From Gordius sp. MW1 (taxonomy: Eukaryota; Nematomorpha; Gordioida; Gordea; Gordiidae), in assembly GCA_964036665.1 (NCBI GenBank), contig CAXIYB010000001.1, positions 930,001-994,000 on the forward strand: 64,000 bases of DNA. Reading direction: 5' to 3'. The notes under the pieces are model-generated. The model did no database searches and was not told the origin of the DNA. It saw only the letters and a list, made by a program, of their open reading frames with translations. Positions 37,017 through 52,094 of the stretch are shown here, piece by piece. The translations under genes and the position numbers were made by a program. How positions within the stretch are numbered: position 1 is the first letter of the stretch; every line of letters begins with the position of its first letter.

Positions 37017-37873
37017 TAATATTTCTCTGTTTATCTATAAATCCCCCCCCTCACTACGCTACTGGGTAAAACATACGTTCAATTTCACATAATTTTTAAT
37101 TTTATGACAACGCATTTATTCATTGTTTTTTTAGTTTCCTCCAATGAATCTTAGAATTTACAATACATCATAATTTTGGCCATATTTTTCAATCAAAGAT
37201 TTAGTACTTACAACCATGGTTTCAGATATACATCGGCAAATTTCAACAAAAAATATGTAATTCTCTTTATAATCAAAAATTATTAACTTAAAAAAAATCT
37301 AAATTAAAACAAATAATAGATGGCGGTATAAAAGATTGAACTTAAGACTTCATATAGCTTCGAAATATGATGAAGACGAATAATAAAAGTAAAATTATGT
37401 GTAAAATGTAAAAATAATGATTTATTTATTTGTGTATACCACATTTAAAGATCCATAAAATAAATTTGGCACAATCATTCTTAGCCACCATGAATTAGAT
37501 ATGCAAAATATCCTTATATATAGCTATCTTCTACATATATATGTATGTATACAATGTATTTATGTATGTTGCAATGTATTTATGTATGCAATGTATGTAT
37601 GTATGTACTAAGGTATGTATGTACGTATGTAATGTATTTATGTATGTATGCAATGTGTTTATGTATGTATGTATGCATGTTGTCGCGGGCCCAAATTTTT
37701 ATTCACGGCCATGTAATGTATTTATGTATGTATGCAATGTGTTTATGTATGCATGTTGGGCGCGGGCCCAAATTTTTATTCACGGCCCGCCCACTCACGG
37801 TGGTATTAAAAAAAAATTCACGCCCACTCACGCTTCTTCTTCTTCTTTATCGTGTTGAAAATCCCACAGACGG
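37017..37873 (+). repeat. Satellite island 14 (857 bp, lineage b)
   Basis: Full-length island with C8 and TTGTCGCGGG. Followed by a b-type array start that resembles A10. Confidence 0.95.
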
Positions 37874-40800
37874 TTGATATTCGATAAATTTCTGTCTAAA
37901 TTTTTTGATTATTTTTAAATTTTTGTCTAAATTTGTTGATATTCGATAAATTTCTGTCTAAATTTTTTGATTATTTTTAAATTTTTGTCTAAATTGGTGG
38001 ATATTCTATAAATTTCTGTCTAAATTTTTTGATTATTTTTATATTTTTGTGTAAATTTGTGGATATTCTATAAATTTCTGTCTAAATTTTTTTTTTATTT
38101 TTAATTTTTGTCTAAATTTGTGTATATTCTATAAATTTCTGTCTAAATTTCTTGATTCTTTATTTCTCTCTAAATTTGAAAATATTCTATAAATTTCTGT
38201 CAAAATTTGTGGATATTCCATAAATTTCTGTCTGAATTTTTTGATTATATTTAAATTTTTGTCTAAATTTGTGGATATTCTATAAATTTCTGTCTTTTTT
38301 TGATTATTTTTAAATTTCTCTCTAAATTTGTGGATATTCTATAAATTTCTCTCTAAATTTGTGGATATTCTATAAATTTCTGTCTAAATTTGTGGATATT
38401 CGATAAATTTCTGTCTAAATATGTTGATTATTTTTAAATTTTTGTCTAAATTTGTGGATATTCTATAAATTTCTGTCTAAATTTTTTGATTCTTTATAAA
38501 TTTCTCTCTAAATTTGTGGATATTCTATAAATTTCTGTCTAAATTTGTGGATATTCGATAAATTTCTGTCTAACTTTGTGGATATTCGATAAATTTCTGT
38601 CTAAATTTTTTTGATTATTTTTAAATTTGTCTCTAAATTTGTGGATATTCTATAAATTTCTCTCTAAATTTGTGGTTTTTTTATAAATTTCTGTCTAAAT
38701 TTTTTGATTATTTTTAATTTTGTCTAAATTTGTGGATATTCTATAAATTTCTGTCTAAATTTTTTGATTCTTTATAAATTTCTCTCTAAATTTGACAATA
38801 TTCTATAAATTTCTGTCTAAATTTGTGGATATTCCATAAATTTCTGTCTGAATTTTTTGATTATTTTTAAATTTTTGTCTAAATTTGTGGATATTCTATA
38901 AATTTCTGTCTAAATTTGTGGATATTCTATAAATTTCTGTCTAAATTTGTGGATATTCGATAAAGTTCTGTCTAAATTTTTTGATTATTTTTAAATTTTT
39001 GTCTAAATTTGTGGATATTCTATAAAGTTCTCTCTAAAGTTGTGGATATTCTATAAATTTCTGTCTAAATTTGTGGATATTCGATAAATTTCTGTCTAAA
39101 TTTTTTGATTATTTTTAAATTTTTGTCTAAATTTGTGGATATTCTATAAATTTCTGTCTAAACTTTTTGATTCTTTATAAATTTCTGTCTAAATTTGTGG
39201 ATATTCTATAAATTTCTGTCTAAATTTGTGGATATTCGATAAATTTCTGTCTAACTTTGTGGATATTTGATAAATTTCTGTCTAAATTTTTTTGATTATT
39301 TTTAAATTTCTCTCTAAATTTGTGGATATTCTATAAATTTCTCTCTAAATTTGTGGTTTTTTTATAAATTTCTGTCTAAATTTTTTGATTATTTTTAATT
39401 TTTGTCTAAATTTGTGGATATTCTATAAATTTCTGTCTAAATTTTTTGATTCTTTATAAATTTCTCTCTAAATTTGAGAATATTCTATAAATTTCTGTCT
39501 AAATTTGTGGATATTCGATAAATTTCTGTGTGAATTTTTTGATTATTTTTAAATTTTTGTCTAAATTTGTGGATATTCTATAAATTTCTCTCTAAATATT
39601 TTGATTCTTTATAAATTTCTCTCTAAATTTGTGGATATTCTATAAATTTCTGTCTAAATTTGTATATGTAAGATAAATTTCTGTCTAAATTTTTTGATTA
39701 TTTTTAAATTTTTGTCTAAATTTGTGGATATTCTATAAATTTCTGACTAAATTTGTGGATATTCGATATATTTTTGTCTAAATTTTTTGATTATTTTTAA
39801 ATTTTTGTCTAAATTAGTGGATATTCTATAAATTTCTGTCTAAATTTTTTGATTATTTTTATATTTTTGTGTAAATTTGTGGATATTCTATAAATTTCTG
39901 TCTAAATTTTTTGATTCTTTAAATTTCTGTCTAAATTTGTGGATATTCTATAAATTTCTGTCTAAATTTGTGGATATTCGATAAATTTCTGTCTAAATTT
40001 GTGTATATTCGATAAATTTCTGTCTAAATTTTTTTGATTATTTTTAAATTTCTCATTAAATTTGTGGATATTCTATAAATTTCTTTCTAAATTTCTGGAT
40101 ATTCTATAAATTTCTATCTAAATTTTTTGATTATTTTTAATTTTTGTCTAAATTTGTGTATATTCTATAAATTTCTGTCTAAATTTTTTGATTCTTTATA
40201 AATTTCTCTCTAAATTTGAGAATATTCTATAAATTTCTGTCTAAATTTGTGGATATTCCATAAATTTCTGTCTGAATTTTTTGATTATTTTTAAATTTTT
40301 GTCTAAATTTGTGGATATTCTATAAATTTCTGTCTAAATTTGTGGATATTCTATAAATTTCTGTCTAAATTTGTGGATATTCGATAAAGTTCTGTCTAAA
40401 TTTGTGGATATTCTATAAATTTCTCTCTAAATTTGTGGATATTCTATAAATTTCTGTCTAAATTTGTGGATATTCGATAAATTTCTGTCTAAATTTTTTG
40501 ATTATTTTTAAATTTCTGTCTAAATTTGTGGATATTCTATAAATTTCTCTCTAAATTTGAGGATATTCTATAAATTTCTGTCTAAATTTGTGGATATTCG
40601 ATAAATTTCTGTCTAAATTTGTTGATTATTTTTAAATTTTTGTCTAAATTTGTGGACATTCTATAAATTTCTGTCTAAATTTTTTGATTCTTTATAAATT
40701 TCTCTCTAAATTTGTGGATATTCTATAAATTTCTGTCTAAATTTGTGGATATTCGATAAATTTCTGTCTAACTTTGTGGATATTCGATAAATTTCTGTCT

Positions 40801-43562
40801 AAATTTTTTTGATTATTTTTAAATTTCTCTCTAAATTTGTGGATATTCTATAAATTTCTCTGTAAATTTGTGGTTTTTTTATAAATTTCTGTCTAAATTT
40901 TTTGATTATTTTTAATTTTTGTCTAAATTTGTGTATATTCTATAAATTTCTGTCTAAATTTTTTGATTCTTTATAAATTTCTCTCTAAATTTGAGAATAT
41001 TCTATAAATTTCTGTATAAATTTGTGGATATTCCATAAATTTCTGTCTGAATTTTTTGATTATTTTTAAATTTTTGTCTAAATTTGTGGATATTCTATAA
41101 ATTTCTGTCTAAATTTGTGGATATTCTATAAATTTCTGTCTAAATTTGTGGATATTCTATAAATTTCTGTCTAAATTTGTGGATATTCGATAAATTTCTG
41201 TCTAAATTTGTGGATATTCCATAAATTTCTGTCTGAATTTTTTGATTATTTTTAAATTTTTGTCTAAATTTGTGGATATTCTATAAAGTTCTGTCTAAAT
41301 TTGTGGATATTCTATAAATTTCTCTCTAAATTTGTGGATATTCTATAAATTTCTGTCTAAATTTGTGGATATTCGATAAATTTCTGTCTAAATTTTTTGA
41401 TTATTTTTAAATTTCTCTCTAAATTTGTGGATATTCTATAAATTTCTCTCTAAATTTGTGGATATTCTATAAATTTCTGTCTAAATTTGTGGATATTCGA
41501 TAAATTTCTGTCTAAATTTGTTGATTATTTTTAAATTTTTGTCTAAATTTGTGGATATTCTATAAATTTCTGTCTAAATTTTTTGATTCTTTATAAATTT
41601 CTCTCTAAATTTGTGGATATTCTATAAATTTCTGTCTAAATTTGTGGATATTCGATAAATTTCTGTCTAACTTTGTGGATATTCGATAAATTCCTGTCTA
41701 AATTTTTTTGATTATTTTTAAATTTCTCTCTAAATTTGTGGATATTCTATAAATTTCTCTCTAAATTTGTGGTTTTTTTATAAATTTCTGTATAAATTTT
41801 TTGATTATTTTTAATTTTTGTCTAAATTTGTGGATATTCTATAAATTTCTGTCTAAATTTTTTGATTCTTTATAAATTTCTCTCTAAATTTGACAATATT
41901 CTATAAATTTCTGTCTAAATTTGTGGATATTCGATAAATTTCTGTCTAAATTTGTGGATATTCGATAAATTTCTGTCTAAATTTTTTGATTATTTTTAAA
42001 TTTTTGTCTAAATTTGTGGATATTCTATAAATTTCTGTCGAAATTTGTGGATATTCGATAAAGTTCTGTCTAAATTTGTGGATATTCTATAAATTTCTCT
42101 CTAAATTTGTGGATATTCTATAAATTCTGTCTAAATTTGTGGATATTCGATAAATTTCTGTCTAAATTTTTTGATTGTTTTTAAATTTTTGTCTAAATTT
42201 GTGGATATTCTATAAATTTTTGTCTAAATTTTTTGATTCTTTGTAAATTTCTGTCTAAATTTGTGGATATTCTATAAATTTCTGTCTAAATTTTTTGATT
42301 CTTTATAAATTTCTCTCTAAATTTGTGGATATTCTATAAATTTCTGTCTAAATTTGTGGATATTCTATAAATTTCTGTCTAAATTTGTGGATATTCTATA
42401 AATTTCTGTCTAAATTTGTGGATATTCGATAAATTTCTGTCTAAATTTGTGGATATTCCATAAATTTCTGTCTGAATTTTTTGATTATTTTTAAATTTTT
42501 GTCTAAATTTGTGGATATTCTATAAAGTTCTGTCTAAATTTGTGGATATTCTATAAATTTCTGTCTAAATTTGTGGATATTCTATAAATTTCTGTCTAAA
42601 TTTGTGGATATTCGATAAATTTCTGTCTAAATTTTTTGATTATTTTTAAATTTCTCTCTAAATTTGTGGATATTCTATAAATTTCTCTCTAAATTTGTGG
42701 ATATTCTATAAATTTCTGTCTAAATTTGTGGATATTCGATAAATATCTGTCTAAATTTGTTGATTATTTTTAAATTTTTGTCTAAATTTGTGGATATTCT
42801 ATAAATTTCTGTCTAAATTTTTTGATTCTTTATAAATTTCTCTCTAAATTTGTGGATATTCTATAAATTTCTGTCTAAATTTGTGGATATTCGATAAATT
42901 TCTGTCTAACTTTGTGGATTCGATAAATTCCTGTCTAAATTTTTTTGATATTCTATAAATTTCTCTCTAAATTTGTGGATATTCTATAAATTTCTCTCTA
43001 AATTTGTGGTTTTTTTATAAATTTCTGTATAAATTTTTTGATTATTTTTAATTTTTGTCTAAATTTGTGGATATTCTATAAATTTCTGTCTAAATTTTTT
43101 GATTCTTTATAAATTTCTCTCTAAATTTTACAATATTCTATAAATTTCTGTCTAAATTTGTGGATATTCGATAAATTTCTGTCTAAATTTGTGGATATTC
43201 GATAAATTTCTGTCTAAATTTTTTGATTATTTTTAAATTTTTGTCTAAATTTGTGGATATTCTATAAATTTCTGTCGAAATTTGTGGATATTCGATAAAG
43301 TTCTGTCTAAATTTGTGGATATTCTATAAATTTCTCTCTATATTTGTGGATATTCTATAAATTCTGTCTAAATTTGTGGATATTCGATAAATTTCTGTCT
43401 AAATTTTTTGATTATTTTTAAATTTTTGTCTAAATTTGTGGATATTCTATAAATTTCTGTCTAAATATTTTGATTCTTTAGAAATTTCTCTCTAAATTTG
43501 TGGATATTCTATAAATTTCTGTCTAAATTTGTGGATATTAGATAAATTTCTGTCTAAATTTT
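37874..43562. repeat. 31-bp minisatellite array A14 (5,689 bp, b/L mosaic)
   Basis: The first roughly 950 bp match A10 (T-run near 38,088, TTGATTATATTTAAA, GTCTTTTTTTGATT, TAAATATGTTG, AATTTGTCTC, GACAATATT). At about 38,830 it switches to GTGGATATTCCATAAA, GTCTGAATTT and the L module (TATTTGATAAA at about 39,262; GTATATGTAAGAT at 39,662; TTTGAGGATATTC; GTGGACATTC at 40,651). From 39,190 on it parallels A3. Late private changes include GGATTCGAT (2 bp lost, about 42,918) and TTTTTTTGATATTC. No gene seen. Confidence 0.94.
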
Positions 43563-44423
43563 TAATATTTCTCTGTTTATCTATAAATCCCCCCCCTCAC
43601 TACGCTACTGGGTAAAACATACGTTCAATTTCACATAATTTTTAATTTTATGACAACGCATTTATTCATTGTTTTTTTAGTTTCCTCCAATGAATCTTAG
43701 AATTTACAATACATCATAATTTTGGCCATATTTTTCAATCAAAGATTTAGTACTTACAACCATGGTTTCAGATATACATCGGCAAATTTCAACAAAAAAT
43801 ATGTAATTCTCTTTATAATCAAAAATTATTAACTTAAAAAAAATCTAAATTAAAACAAATAATAGATGGCGGTATAAAAGATTGAACTTAAGACTTCATA
43901 TAGCTTCGAAATATGATGAAGACGAATAATAAAAGTAAAATTATGTGTAAAATGTAAAAATAATGATTTATTTATTTGTGTATACCACATTTAAAGATCC
44001 ATAAAATAAATTTGGCACAATCATTCTTAGCCACCATGAATTAGATATGCAAAATATCCTTATATATAGCTATCTTCTACATATATATGTATGTATAATA
44101 CAATGTATTTATGTATGTTGCAATGTATTTATGTATGCAATGTATGTATGTATGTACTAAGGTATGTATGTACGTATGTAATGTATTTATGTATGTATGC
44201 AATGTGTTTATGTATGTATGTATGCATGTTGGGCGCGGGCCCAAATTTTTATTCACGGCCATGTAATGTATTTATGTATGTATGCAATGTGTTTATGTAT
44301 GCATGTTGGGCGCGGGCCCAAATTTTTATTCACGGCCCGCCCACTCACGGTGGTATTAAAAAAAAATTCACGCCCACTCACGCTTCTTCTTCTTCTTTAT
44401 CGTGTTGAAAATCCCACAGACGG
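43563..44423 (+). repeat. Satellite island 15 (861 bp)
   Basis: Longest island: C8 plus a 3-base gain in the GTAT tract (GTATAATACAATG at 44,093-44,105) shared with island 6. Both islands are followed by lineage-c arrays, which supports common descent. Confidence 0.95.
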
Positions 44424-46122
44424 TTGATATTCGATAAATTTCTGTCTAAATTTTTTGATTATTTTTAAATTTTTGTCTAAATTTGTTGATATTCTATAAA
44501 TTTCTGTCTAAATTTTTTGATTATTTTTATATTTTTGTGTAAATTTGTGGATATTCTATAAATTTCTGTCTAAATTTTTTGATTATTTTTAATTTTTGTC
44601 TAAATTTGTGTATATTCTATAAATTTCTGTCTAAATTTTTTGATTCTTTATTTCTCTCTAAATTTGAAAATATTCTATAAATTTCTGTCTAAATTTGTGG
44701 ATATTCCATAAATTTCTGTCTGAATTTGTGGATATTCTATAAATTTCTGTCTAAATTTGTGGATATTCGATAAATTTCTGTCTAAATTTGTGGATATTCC
44801 ATAAATTTCTGTCTGAATTTTTTGATTATTTTTAAATTTTTGTCTAAATTTGTGGATATTCTATAAAGTTCTGTCTAAATTTGTGGATATTCTATAAATT
44901 TCTGTCTAAATTTGTGGATATTCTATAAATTTCTCTCTAAATTTGTGGATATTCTATAAATTTCTGTCTAAATTTGTGGATATTAGATAAATTTCTGTCT
45001 AAATTTTTTGATTATTTTTAAATTTTTGTCTAAATTTGTGGATATTCTATAAATTTGTGTCTAAACTTTTTGATTCTTTATAAATTTCTGTCTAAATTTG
45101 TGGATATTCTATAAATTTCTGTCTAAATTTTTTGATTCTTTATAAATTTCTCTCTAAATTTGTGGATATTCTATAAATTTCTGTCTAAATTTTTTGATTA
45201 TTTTTAAATTTCTCTCTAAATTTGTGGATATTCTATAAATTTCTCTCTAAATTTGTGGATATTCTATAAATTTCTGTCTAAATTTGTGGATATTCGATAA
45301 ATTTCTGTCTAAATTTGTTGATTATTTTTAAATTTTTGTCTAAATTTGTGGATATTCTATAAATTTCTGTCTAAATTTTTTGATTCTTTATAAATTTCTC
45401 TCTAAATTTGTGGATATTCTATAAATTTCTGTCTAAATTTGTGGATATTCGATAAATTTCTGTCTAACTTTGTGGATATTCGATAAATTCCTGTCTAAAT
45501 TTTTTTGATTATTTTTAAATTTCTCTCTAAATTTGTGGATATTCTATAAATTTCTCTCTAAATTTGTGGTTTTTTTATAAATTTCTGTATAAATTTTTTG
45601 ATTATTTTTAATTTTTGTCTAAATTTGTGGATATTCTATAAATTTCTGTCTAAATTTTTTGATTCTTTATAAATTTCTCTCTAAATTTGACAATATTCTA
45701 TAAATTTCTGTCTAAATTTGTGGATATTCGATAAATTTCTGTCTAAATTTGTGGATATTCGATAAATTTCTGTCTAAATTTTTTGATTATTTTTAAATTT
45801 TTGTCTAAATTTGTGGATATTCTATAAATTTCTGTCGAAATTTGTGGATATTCGATAAAGTTCTGTCTAAATTTGTGGATATTCTATAAATTTCTCTCTA
45901 AATTTGTGGATATTCTATAAATTCTGTCTAAATTTGTGGATATTCGATAAATTTCTGTCTAAATTTTTTGATTATTTTTAAATTTTTGTCTAAATTTGTG
46001 GATATTCTATAAATTTCTGTCTAAATATTTTGATTCTTTAGAAATTTCTCTCTAAATTTGTGGATATTCTATAAATTTCTGTCTAAATTTGTGGATATTA
46101 GATAAATTTCTGTCTAAATTTT
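44424..46122. repeat. 31-bp minisatellite array A15 (1,699 bp, lineage c)
   Basis: Same length and variant order as A6. It does not carry the later variants AAATTTATCTC or ATAAATATCTG found in A16, A17 and A19. No gene seen. Confidence 0.95.
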
Positions 46123-46980
46123 TAATATTTCTCTGTTTATTTATAAATCCCCCCCCTCACTACGCTACTGGGTAAAACATACGTTCAATTTCACATAATT
46201 TTTAATTTTATGACAACGCATTTATTCATTGTTTTTTTAGTTTCCTCCAATGAATCTTAGAATTTACAATACATCATAATTTTGGCCATATTTTTCAATC
46301 AAAGATTTAGTACTTACAACCATGGTTTCAGATATACATCGGCAAATTTCAACAAAAAATATGTAATTCTCTTTATAATCAAAAATTATTAACTTAAAAA
46401 AAATCTAAATTAAAACAAATAATAGATGGCGGTATAAAAGATTGAACTTAAGACTTCATATAGCTTCGAAATATGATGAAGACGAATAATAAAAGTAAAA
46501 TTATGTGTAAAATGTAAAAATAATGATTTATTTATTTGTGTATACCACATTTAAAGATCCATAAAATAAATTTGGCACAATCATTCTTAGCCACCATGAA
46601 TTAGATATGCAAAATATCCTTATATATAGCTATCTTCTACATATATATGTATGTATACAATGTATTTATGTATGTTGCAATGTATTTATGTATGCAATGT
46701 ATGTATGTATGTACTAAGGTATGTATGTACGTATGTAATGTATTTATGTATGTATGCAATGTGTTTATGTATGTATGTATGCATGTTGGGCGCGGGCCCA
46801 AATTTTTATTCACGGCCATGTAATGTATTTATGTATGTATGCAATGTGTTTATGTATGCATGTTGGGCGCGGGCCCAAATTTTTATTCACGGCCCGCCCA
46901 CTCACGGTGGTATTAAAAAAAAATTCACGCCCACTCACGCTTCTTCTTCTTCTTTATCGTGTTGAAAATCCCACAGACGG
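46123..46980 (+). repeat. Satellite island 16 (858 bp)
   Basis: Full-length island with C8 and TTTATTTATAAA (shared with islands 1, 5 and 19). First of the exact 2,557-bp periods counted from island 15. Confidence 0.95.
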
Positions 46981-48679
46981 TTGATATTCGATAAATTTCT
47001 GTCTAAATTTTTTGATTATTTTTAAATTTTTGTCTAAATTTGTTGATATTCTATAAATTTCTGTCTAAATTTTTTGATTATTTTTATATTTTTGTGTAAA
47101 TTTGTGGATATTCTATAAATTTCTGTCTAAATTTTTTGATTATTTTTAATTTTTGTCTAAATTTGTGTATATTCTATAAATTTCTGTCTAAATTTTTTGA
47201 TTCTTTATTTCTCTCTAAATTTGAAAATATTCTATAAATTTCTGTCTAAATTTGTGGATATTCCATAAATTTCTGTCTGAATTTGTGGATATTCTATAAA
47301 TTTCTGTCTAAATTTGTGGATATTCGATAAATTTCTGTCTAAATTTGTGGATATTCCATAAATTTCTGTCTGAATTTTTTGATTATTTTTAAATTTTTGT
47401 CTAAATTTGTGGATATTCTATAAAGTTCTGTCTAAATTTGTGGATATTCTATAAATTTCTGTCTAAATTTGTGGATATTCTATAAATTTCTCTCTAAATT
47501 TGTGGATATTCTATAAATTTCTGTCTAAATTTGTGGATATTAGATAAATTTCTGTCTAAATTTTTTGATTATTTTTAAATTTTTGTCTAAATTTGTGGAT
47601 ATTCTATAAATTTGTGTCTAAACTTTTTGATTCTTTATAAATTTCTGTCTAAATTTGTGGATATTCTATAAATTTCTGTCTAAATTTTTTGATTCTTTAT
47701 AAATTTCTCTCTAAATTTGTGGATATTCTATAAATTTCTGTCTAAATTTTTTGATTATTTTTAAATTTATCTCTAAATTTGTGGATATTCTATAAATTTC
47801 TCTCTAAATTTGTGGATATTCTATAAATTTCTGTCTAAATTTGTGGATATTCGATAAATTTCTGTCTAAATTTGTTGATTATTTTTAAATTTTTGTCTAA
47901 ATTTGTGGATATTCTATAAATATCTGTCTAAATTTTTTGATTCTTTATAAATTTCTCTCTAAATTTGTGGATATTCTATAAATTTCTGTCTAAATTTGTG
48001 GATATTCGATAAATTTCTGTCTAACTTTGTGGATATTCGATAAATTCCTGTCTAAATTTTTTTGATTATTTTTAAATTTCTCTCTAAATTTGTGGATATT
48101 CTATTAATTTCTCTCTAAATTTGTGGTTTTTTTATAAATTTCTGTATAAATTTTTTGATTATTTTTAATTTTTGTCTAAATTTGTGGATATTCTATAAAT
48201 TTCTGTCTAAATTTTTTGATTCTTTATAAATTTCTCTCTAAATTTGACAATATTCTATAAATTTCTGTCTAAATTTGTGGATATTCGATAAATTTCTGTC
48301 TAAATTTGTGGATATTCGATAAATTTCTGTCTAAATTTTTTGATTATTTTTAAATTTTTGTCTAAATTTGTGGATATTCTATAAATTTCTGTCGAAATTT
48401 GTGGATATTCGATAAAGTTCTGTCTAAATTTGTGGATATTCTATAAATTTCTCTCTAAATTTGTGGATATTCTATAAATTCTGTCTAAATTTGTGGATAT
48501 TCGATAAATTTCTGTCTAAATTTTCTGATTATTTTTAAATTTTTGTCTAAATTTGTGGATATTCTATAAATTTCTGTCTAAATATTTTGATTCTTTAGAA
48601 ATTTCTCTCTAAATTTGTGGATATTCTATAAATTTCTGTCTAAATTTGTGGATATTAGATAAATTTCTGTCTAAATTTT
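46981..48679. repeat. 31-bp minisatellite array A16 (1,699 bp, lineage c)
   Basis: Lineage-c order with four newer variants: AAATTTATCTC (about 47,763), ATAAATATCTG (about 47,926), CTATTAATTTCTC (about 48,103) and TTTTCTGATTATT (about 48,531). All four recur in A17, and only the first two in A19. No gene seen. Confidence 0.95.
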
Positions 48680-49537
48680 TAATATTTCTCTGTTTATCTA
48701 TAAATCCCCCCCCTCACTACGCTACTGGGTAAAACATACGTTCAATTTCACATAATTTTTAATTTTATGACAACGCATTTATTCATTGTTTTTTTAGTTT
48801 CCTCCAATGAATCTTAGAATTTACAATACATCATAATTTTGGCCATATTTTTCAATCAAAGATTTAGTACTTACAACCATGGTTTCAGATATACATCGGC
48901 AAATTTCAACAAAAAATATGTAATTCTCTTTATAATCAAAAATTATTAACTTAAAAAAAATCTAAATTAAAACAAATAATAGATGGCGGTATAAAAGATT
49001 GAACTTAAGACTTCATATAGCTTCGAAATATGATGAAGACGAATAATAAAAGTAAAATTATGTGTAAAATGTAAAAATAATGATTTATTTATTTGTGTAT
49101 ACCACATTTAAAGATCCATAAAATAAATTTGGCACAATCATTCTTAGCCACCATGAATTAGATATGCAAAATATCCTTATATATAGCTATCTTCTACATA
49201 TATATGTATGTATACAATGTATTTATGTATGTTGCAATGTATTTATGTATGCAATGTATGTATGTATGTACTAAGGTATGTATGTACGTATGTAATGTAT
49301 TTATGTATGTATGCAATGTGTTTATGTATGTATGTATGCATGTTGGGCGCGGGCCCAAATTTTTATTCACGGCCATGTAATGTATTTATGTATGTATGCA
49401 ATGTGTTTATGTATGCATGTTGGGCGCGGGCCCAAATTTTTATTCACGGCCCGCCCACTCACGGTGGTATTAAAAAAAAATTCACGCCCACTCACGCTTC
49501 TTCTTCTTCTTTATCGTGTTGAAAATCCCACAGACGG
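48680..49537 (+). repeat. Satellite island 17 (858 bp)
   Basis: Full-length consensus island with C8, 2,557 bp after island 16. No private difference noticed. Confidence 0.95.
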
Positions 49538-51236
49538 TTGATATTCGATAAATTTCTGTCTAAATTTTTTGATTATTTTTAAATTTTTGTCTAAATTTGT
49601 TGATATTCTATAAATTTCTGTCTAAATTTTTTGATTATTTTTATATTTTTGTGTAAATTTGTGGATATTCTATAAATTTCTGTCTAAATTTTTTGATTAT
49701 TTTTAATTTTTGTCTAAATTTGTGTATATTCTATAAATTTCTGTCTAAATTTTTTGATTCTTTATTTCTCTCTAAATTTGAAAATATTCTATAAATTTCT
49801 GTCTAAATTTGTGGATATTCCATAAATTTCTGTCTGAATTTGTGGATATTCTATAAATTTCTGTCTAAATTTGTGGATATTCGATAAATTTCTGTCTAAA
49901 TTTGTGGATATTCCATAAATTTCTGTCTGAATTTTTTGATTATTTTTAAATTTTTGTCTAAATTTGTGGATATTCTATAAAGTTCTGTCTAAATTTGTGG
50001 ATATTCTATAAATTTCTGTCTAAATTTGTGGATATTCTATAAATTTCTCTCTAAATTTGTGGATATTCTATAAATTTCTGTCTAAATTTGTGGATATTAG
50101 ATAAATTTCTGTCTAAATTTTTTGATTATTTTTAAATTTTTGTCTAAATTTGTGGATATTCTATAAATTTGTGTCTAAACTTTTTGATTCTTTATAAATT
50201 TCTGTCTAAATTTGTGGATATTCTATAAATTTCTGTCTAAATTTTTTGATTCTTTATAAATTTCTCTCTAAATTTGTGGATATTCTATAAATTTCTGTCT
50301 AAATTTTTTGATTATTTTTAAATTTATCTCTAAATTTGTGGATATTCTATAAATTTCTCTCTAAATTTGTGGATATTCTATAAATTTCTGTCTAAATTTG
50401 TGGATATTCGATAAATTTCTGTCTAAATTTGTTGATTATTTTTAAATTTTTGTCTAAATTTGTGGATATTCTATAAATATCTGTCTAAATTTTTTGATTC
50501 TTTATAAATTTCTCTCTAAATTTGTGGATATTCTATAAATTTCTGTCTAAATTTGTGGATATTCGATAAATTTCTGTCTAACTTTGTGGATATTCGATAA
50601 ATTCCTGTCTAAATTTTTTTGATTATTTTTAAATTTCTCTCTAAATTTGTGGATATTCTATTAATTTCTCTCTAAATTTGTGGTTTTTTTATAAATTTCT
50701 GTATAAATTTTTTGATTATTTTTAATTTTTGTCTAAATTTGTGGATATTCTATAAATTTCTGTCTAAATTTTTTGATTCTTTATAAATTTCTCTCTAAAT
50801 TTGACAATATTCTATAAATTTCTGTCTAAATTTGTGGATATTCGATAAATTTCTGTCTAAATTTGTGGATATTCGATAAATTTCTGTCTAAATTTTTTGA
50901 TTATTTTTAAATTTTTGTCTAAATTTGTGGATATTCTATAAATTTCTGTCGAAATTTGTGGATATTCGATAAAGTTCTGTCTAAATTTGTGGATATTCTA
51001 TAAATTTCTCTCTAAATTTGTGGATATTCTATAAATTCTGTCTAAATTTGTGGATATTCGATAAATTTCTGTCTAAATTTTCTGATTATTTTTAAATTTT
51101 TGTCTAAATTTGTGGATATTCTATAAATTTCTGTCTAAATATTTTGATTCTTTAGAAATTTCTCTCTAAATTTGTGGATATTCTATAAATTTCTGTCTAA
51201 ATTTGTGGATATTAGATAAATTTCTGTCTAAATTTT
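49538..51236. repeat. 31-bp minisatellite array A17 (1,699 bp, lineage c)
   Basis: Copy of A16 at an offset of 2,557 bp, with all four newer variants (AAATTTATCTC about 50,322; ATAAATATCTG about 50,475; CTATTAATTTCTC about 50,660; TTTTCTGATTATT about 51,077). No gene seen. Confidence 0.95.
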
Positions 51237-52094
51237 TAATATTTCTCTGTTTATCTATAAATCCCCCCCCTCACTACGCTACTGGGTAAAACATACGTTC
51301 AATTTCACATAATTTTTAATTTTATGACAACGCATTTATTCATTGTTTTTTTAGTTTCCTCCAATGAATCTTAGAATTTACAATACATCATAATTTTGGC
51401 CATATTTTTCAATCAAAGATTTAGTACTTACAACCATGGTTTCAGATATACATCGGCAAATTTCAACAAAAAATATGTAATTCTCTTTATAATCAAAAAT
51501 TATTAACTTAAAAAAAATCTAAATTAAAACAAATAATAGATGGCGGTATAAAAGATTGAACTTAAGACTTCATATAGCTTCGAAATATGATGTAGACGAA
51601 TAATAAAAGTAAAATTATGTGTAAAATGTAAAAATAATGATTTATTTATTTGTGTATACCACATTTAAAGATCCATAAAATAAATTTGGCACAATCATTC
51701 TTAGCCACCATGAATTAGATATGCAAAATATCCTTATATATAGCTATCTTCTACATATATATGTATGTATACAATGTATTTATGTATGTTGCAATGTATT
51801 TATGTATGCAATGTATGTATGTATGTACTAAGGTATGTATGTACGTATGTAATGTATTTATGTATGTATGCAATGTGTTTATGTATGTATGTATGCATGT
51901 TGGGCGCGGGCCCAAATTTTTATTCACGGCCATGTAATGTATTTATGTATGTATGCAATGTGTTTATGTATGCATGTTGGGCGCGGGCCCAAATTTTTAT
52001 TCACGGCCCGCCCACTCACGGTGGTATTAAAAAAAAATTCACGCCCACTCACGCTTCTTCTTCTTCTTTATCGTGTTGAAAATCCCACAGACGG
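51237..52094 (+). repeat. Satellite island 18 (858 bp)
   Basis: Full-length island with C8. Has GATGTAGACG where others read GATGAAGACG; only island 20 shares this. Followed by a lineage-d start, also as island 20. Confidence 0.95.
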
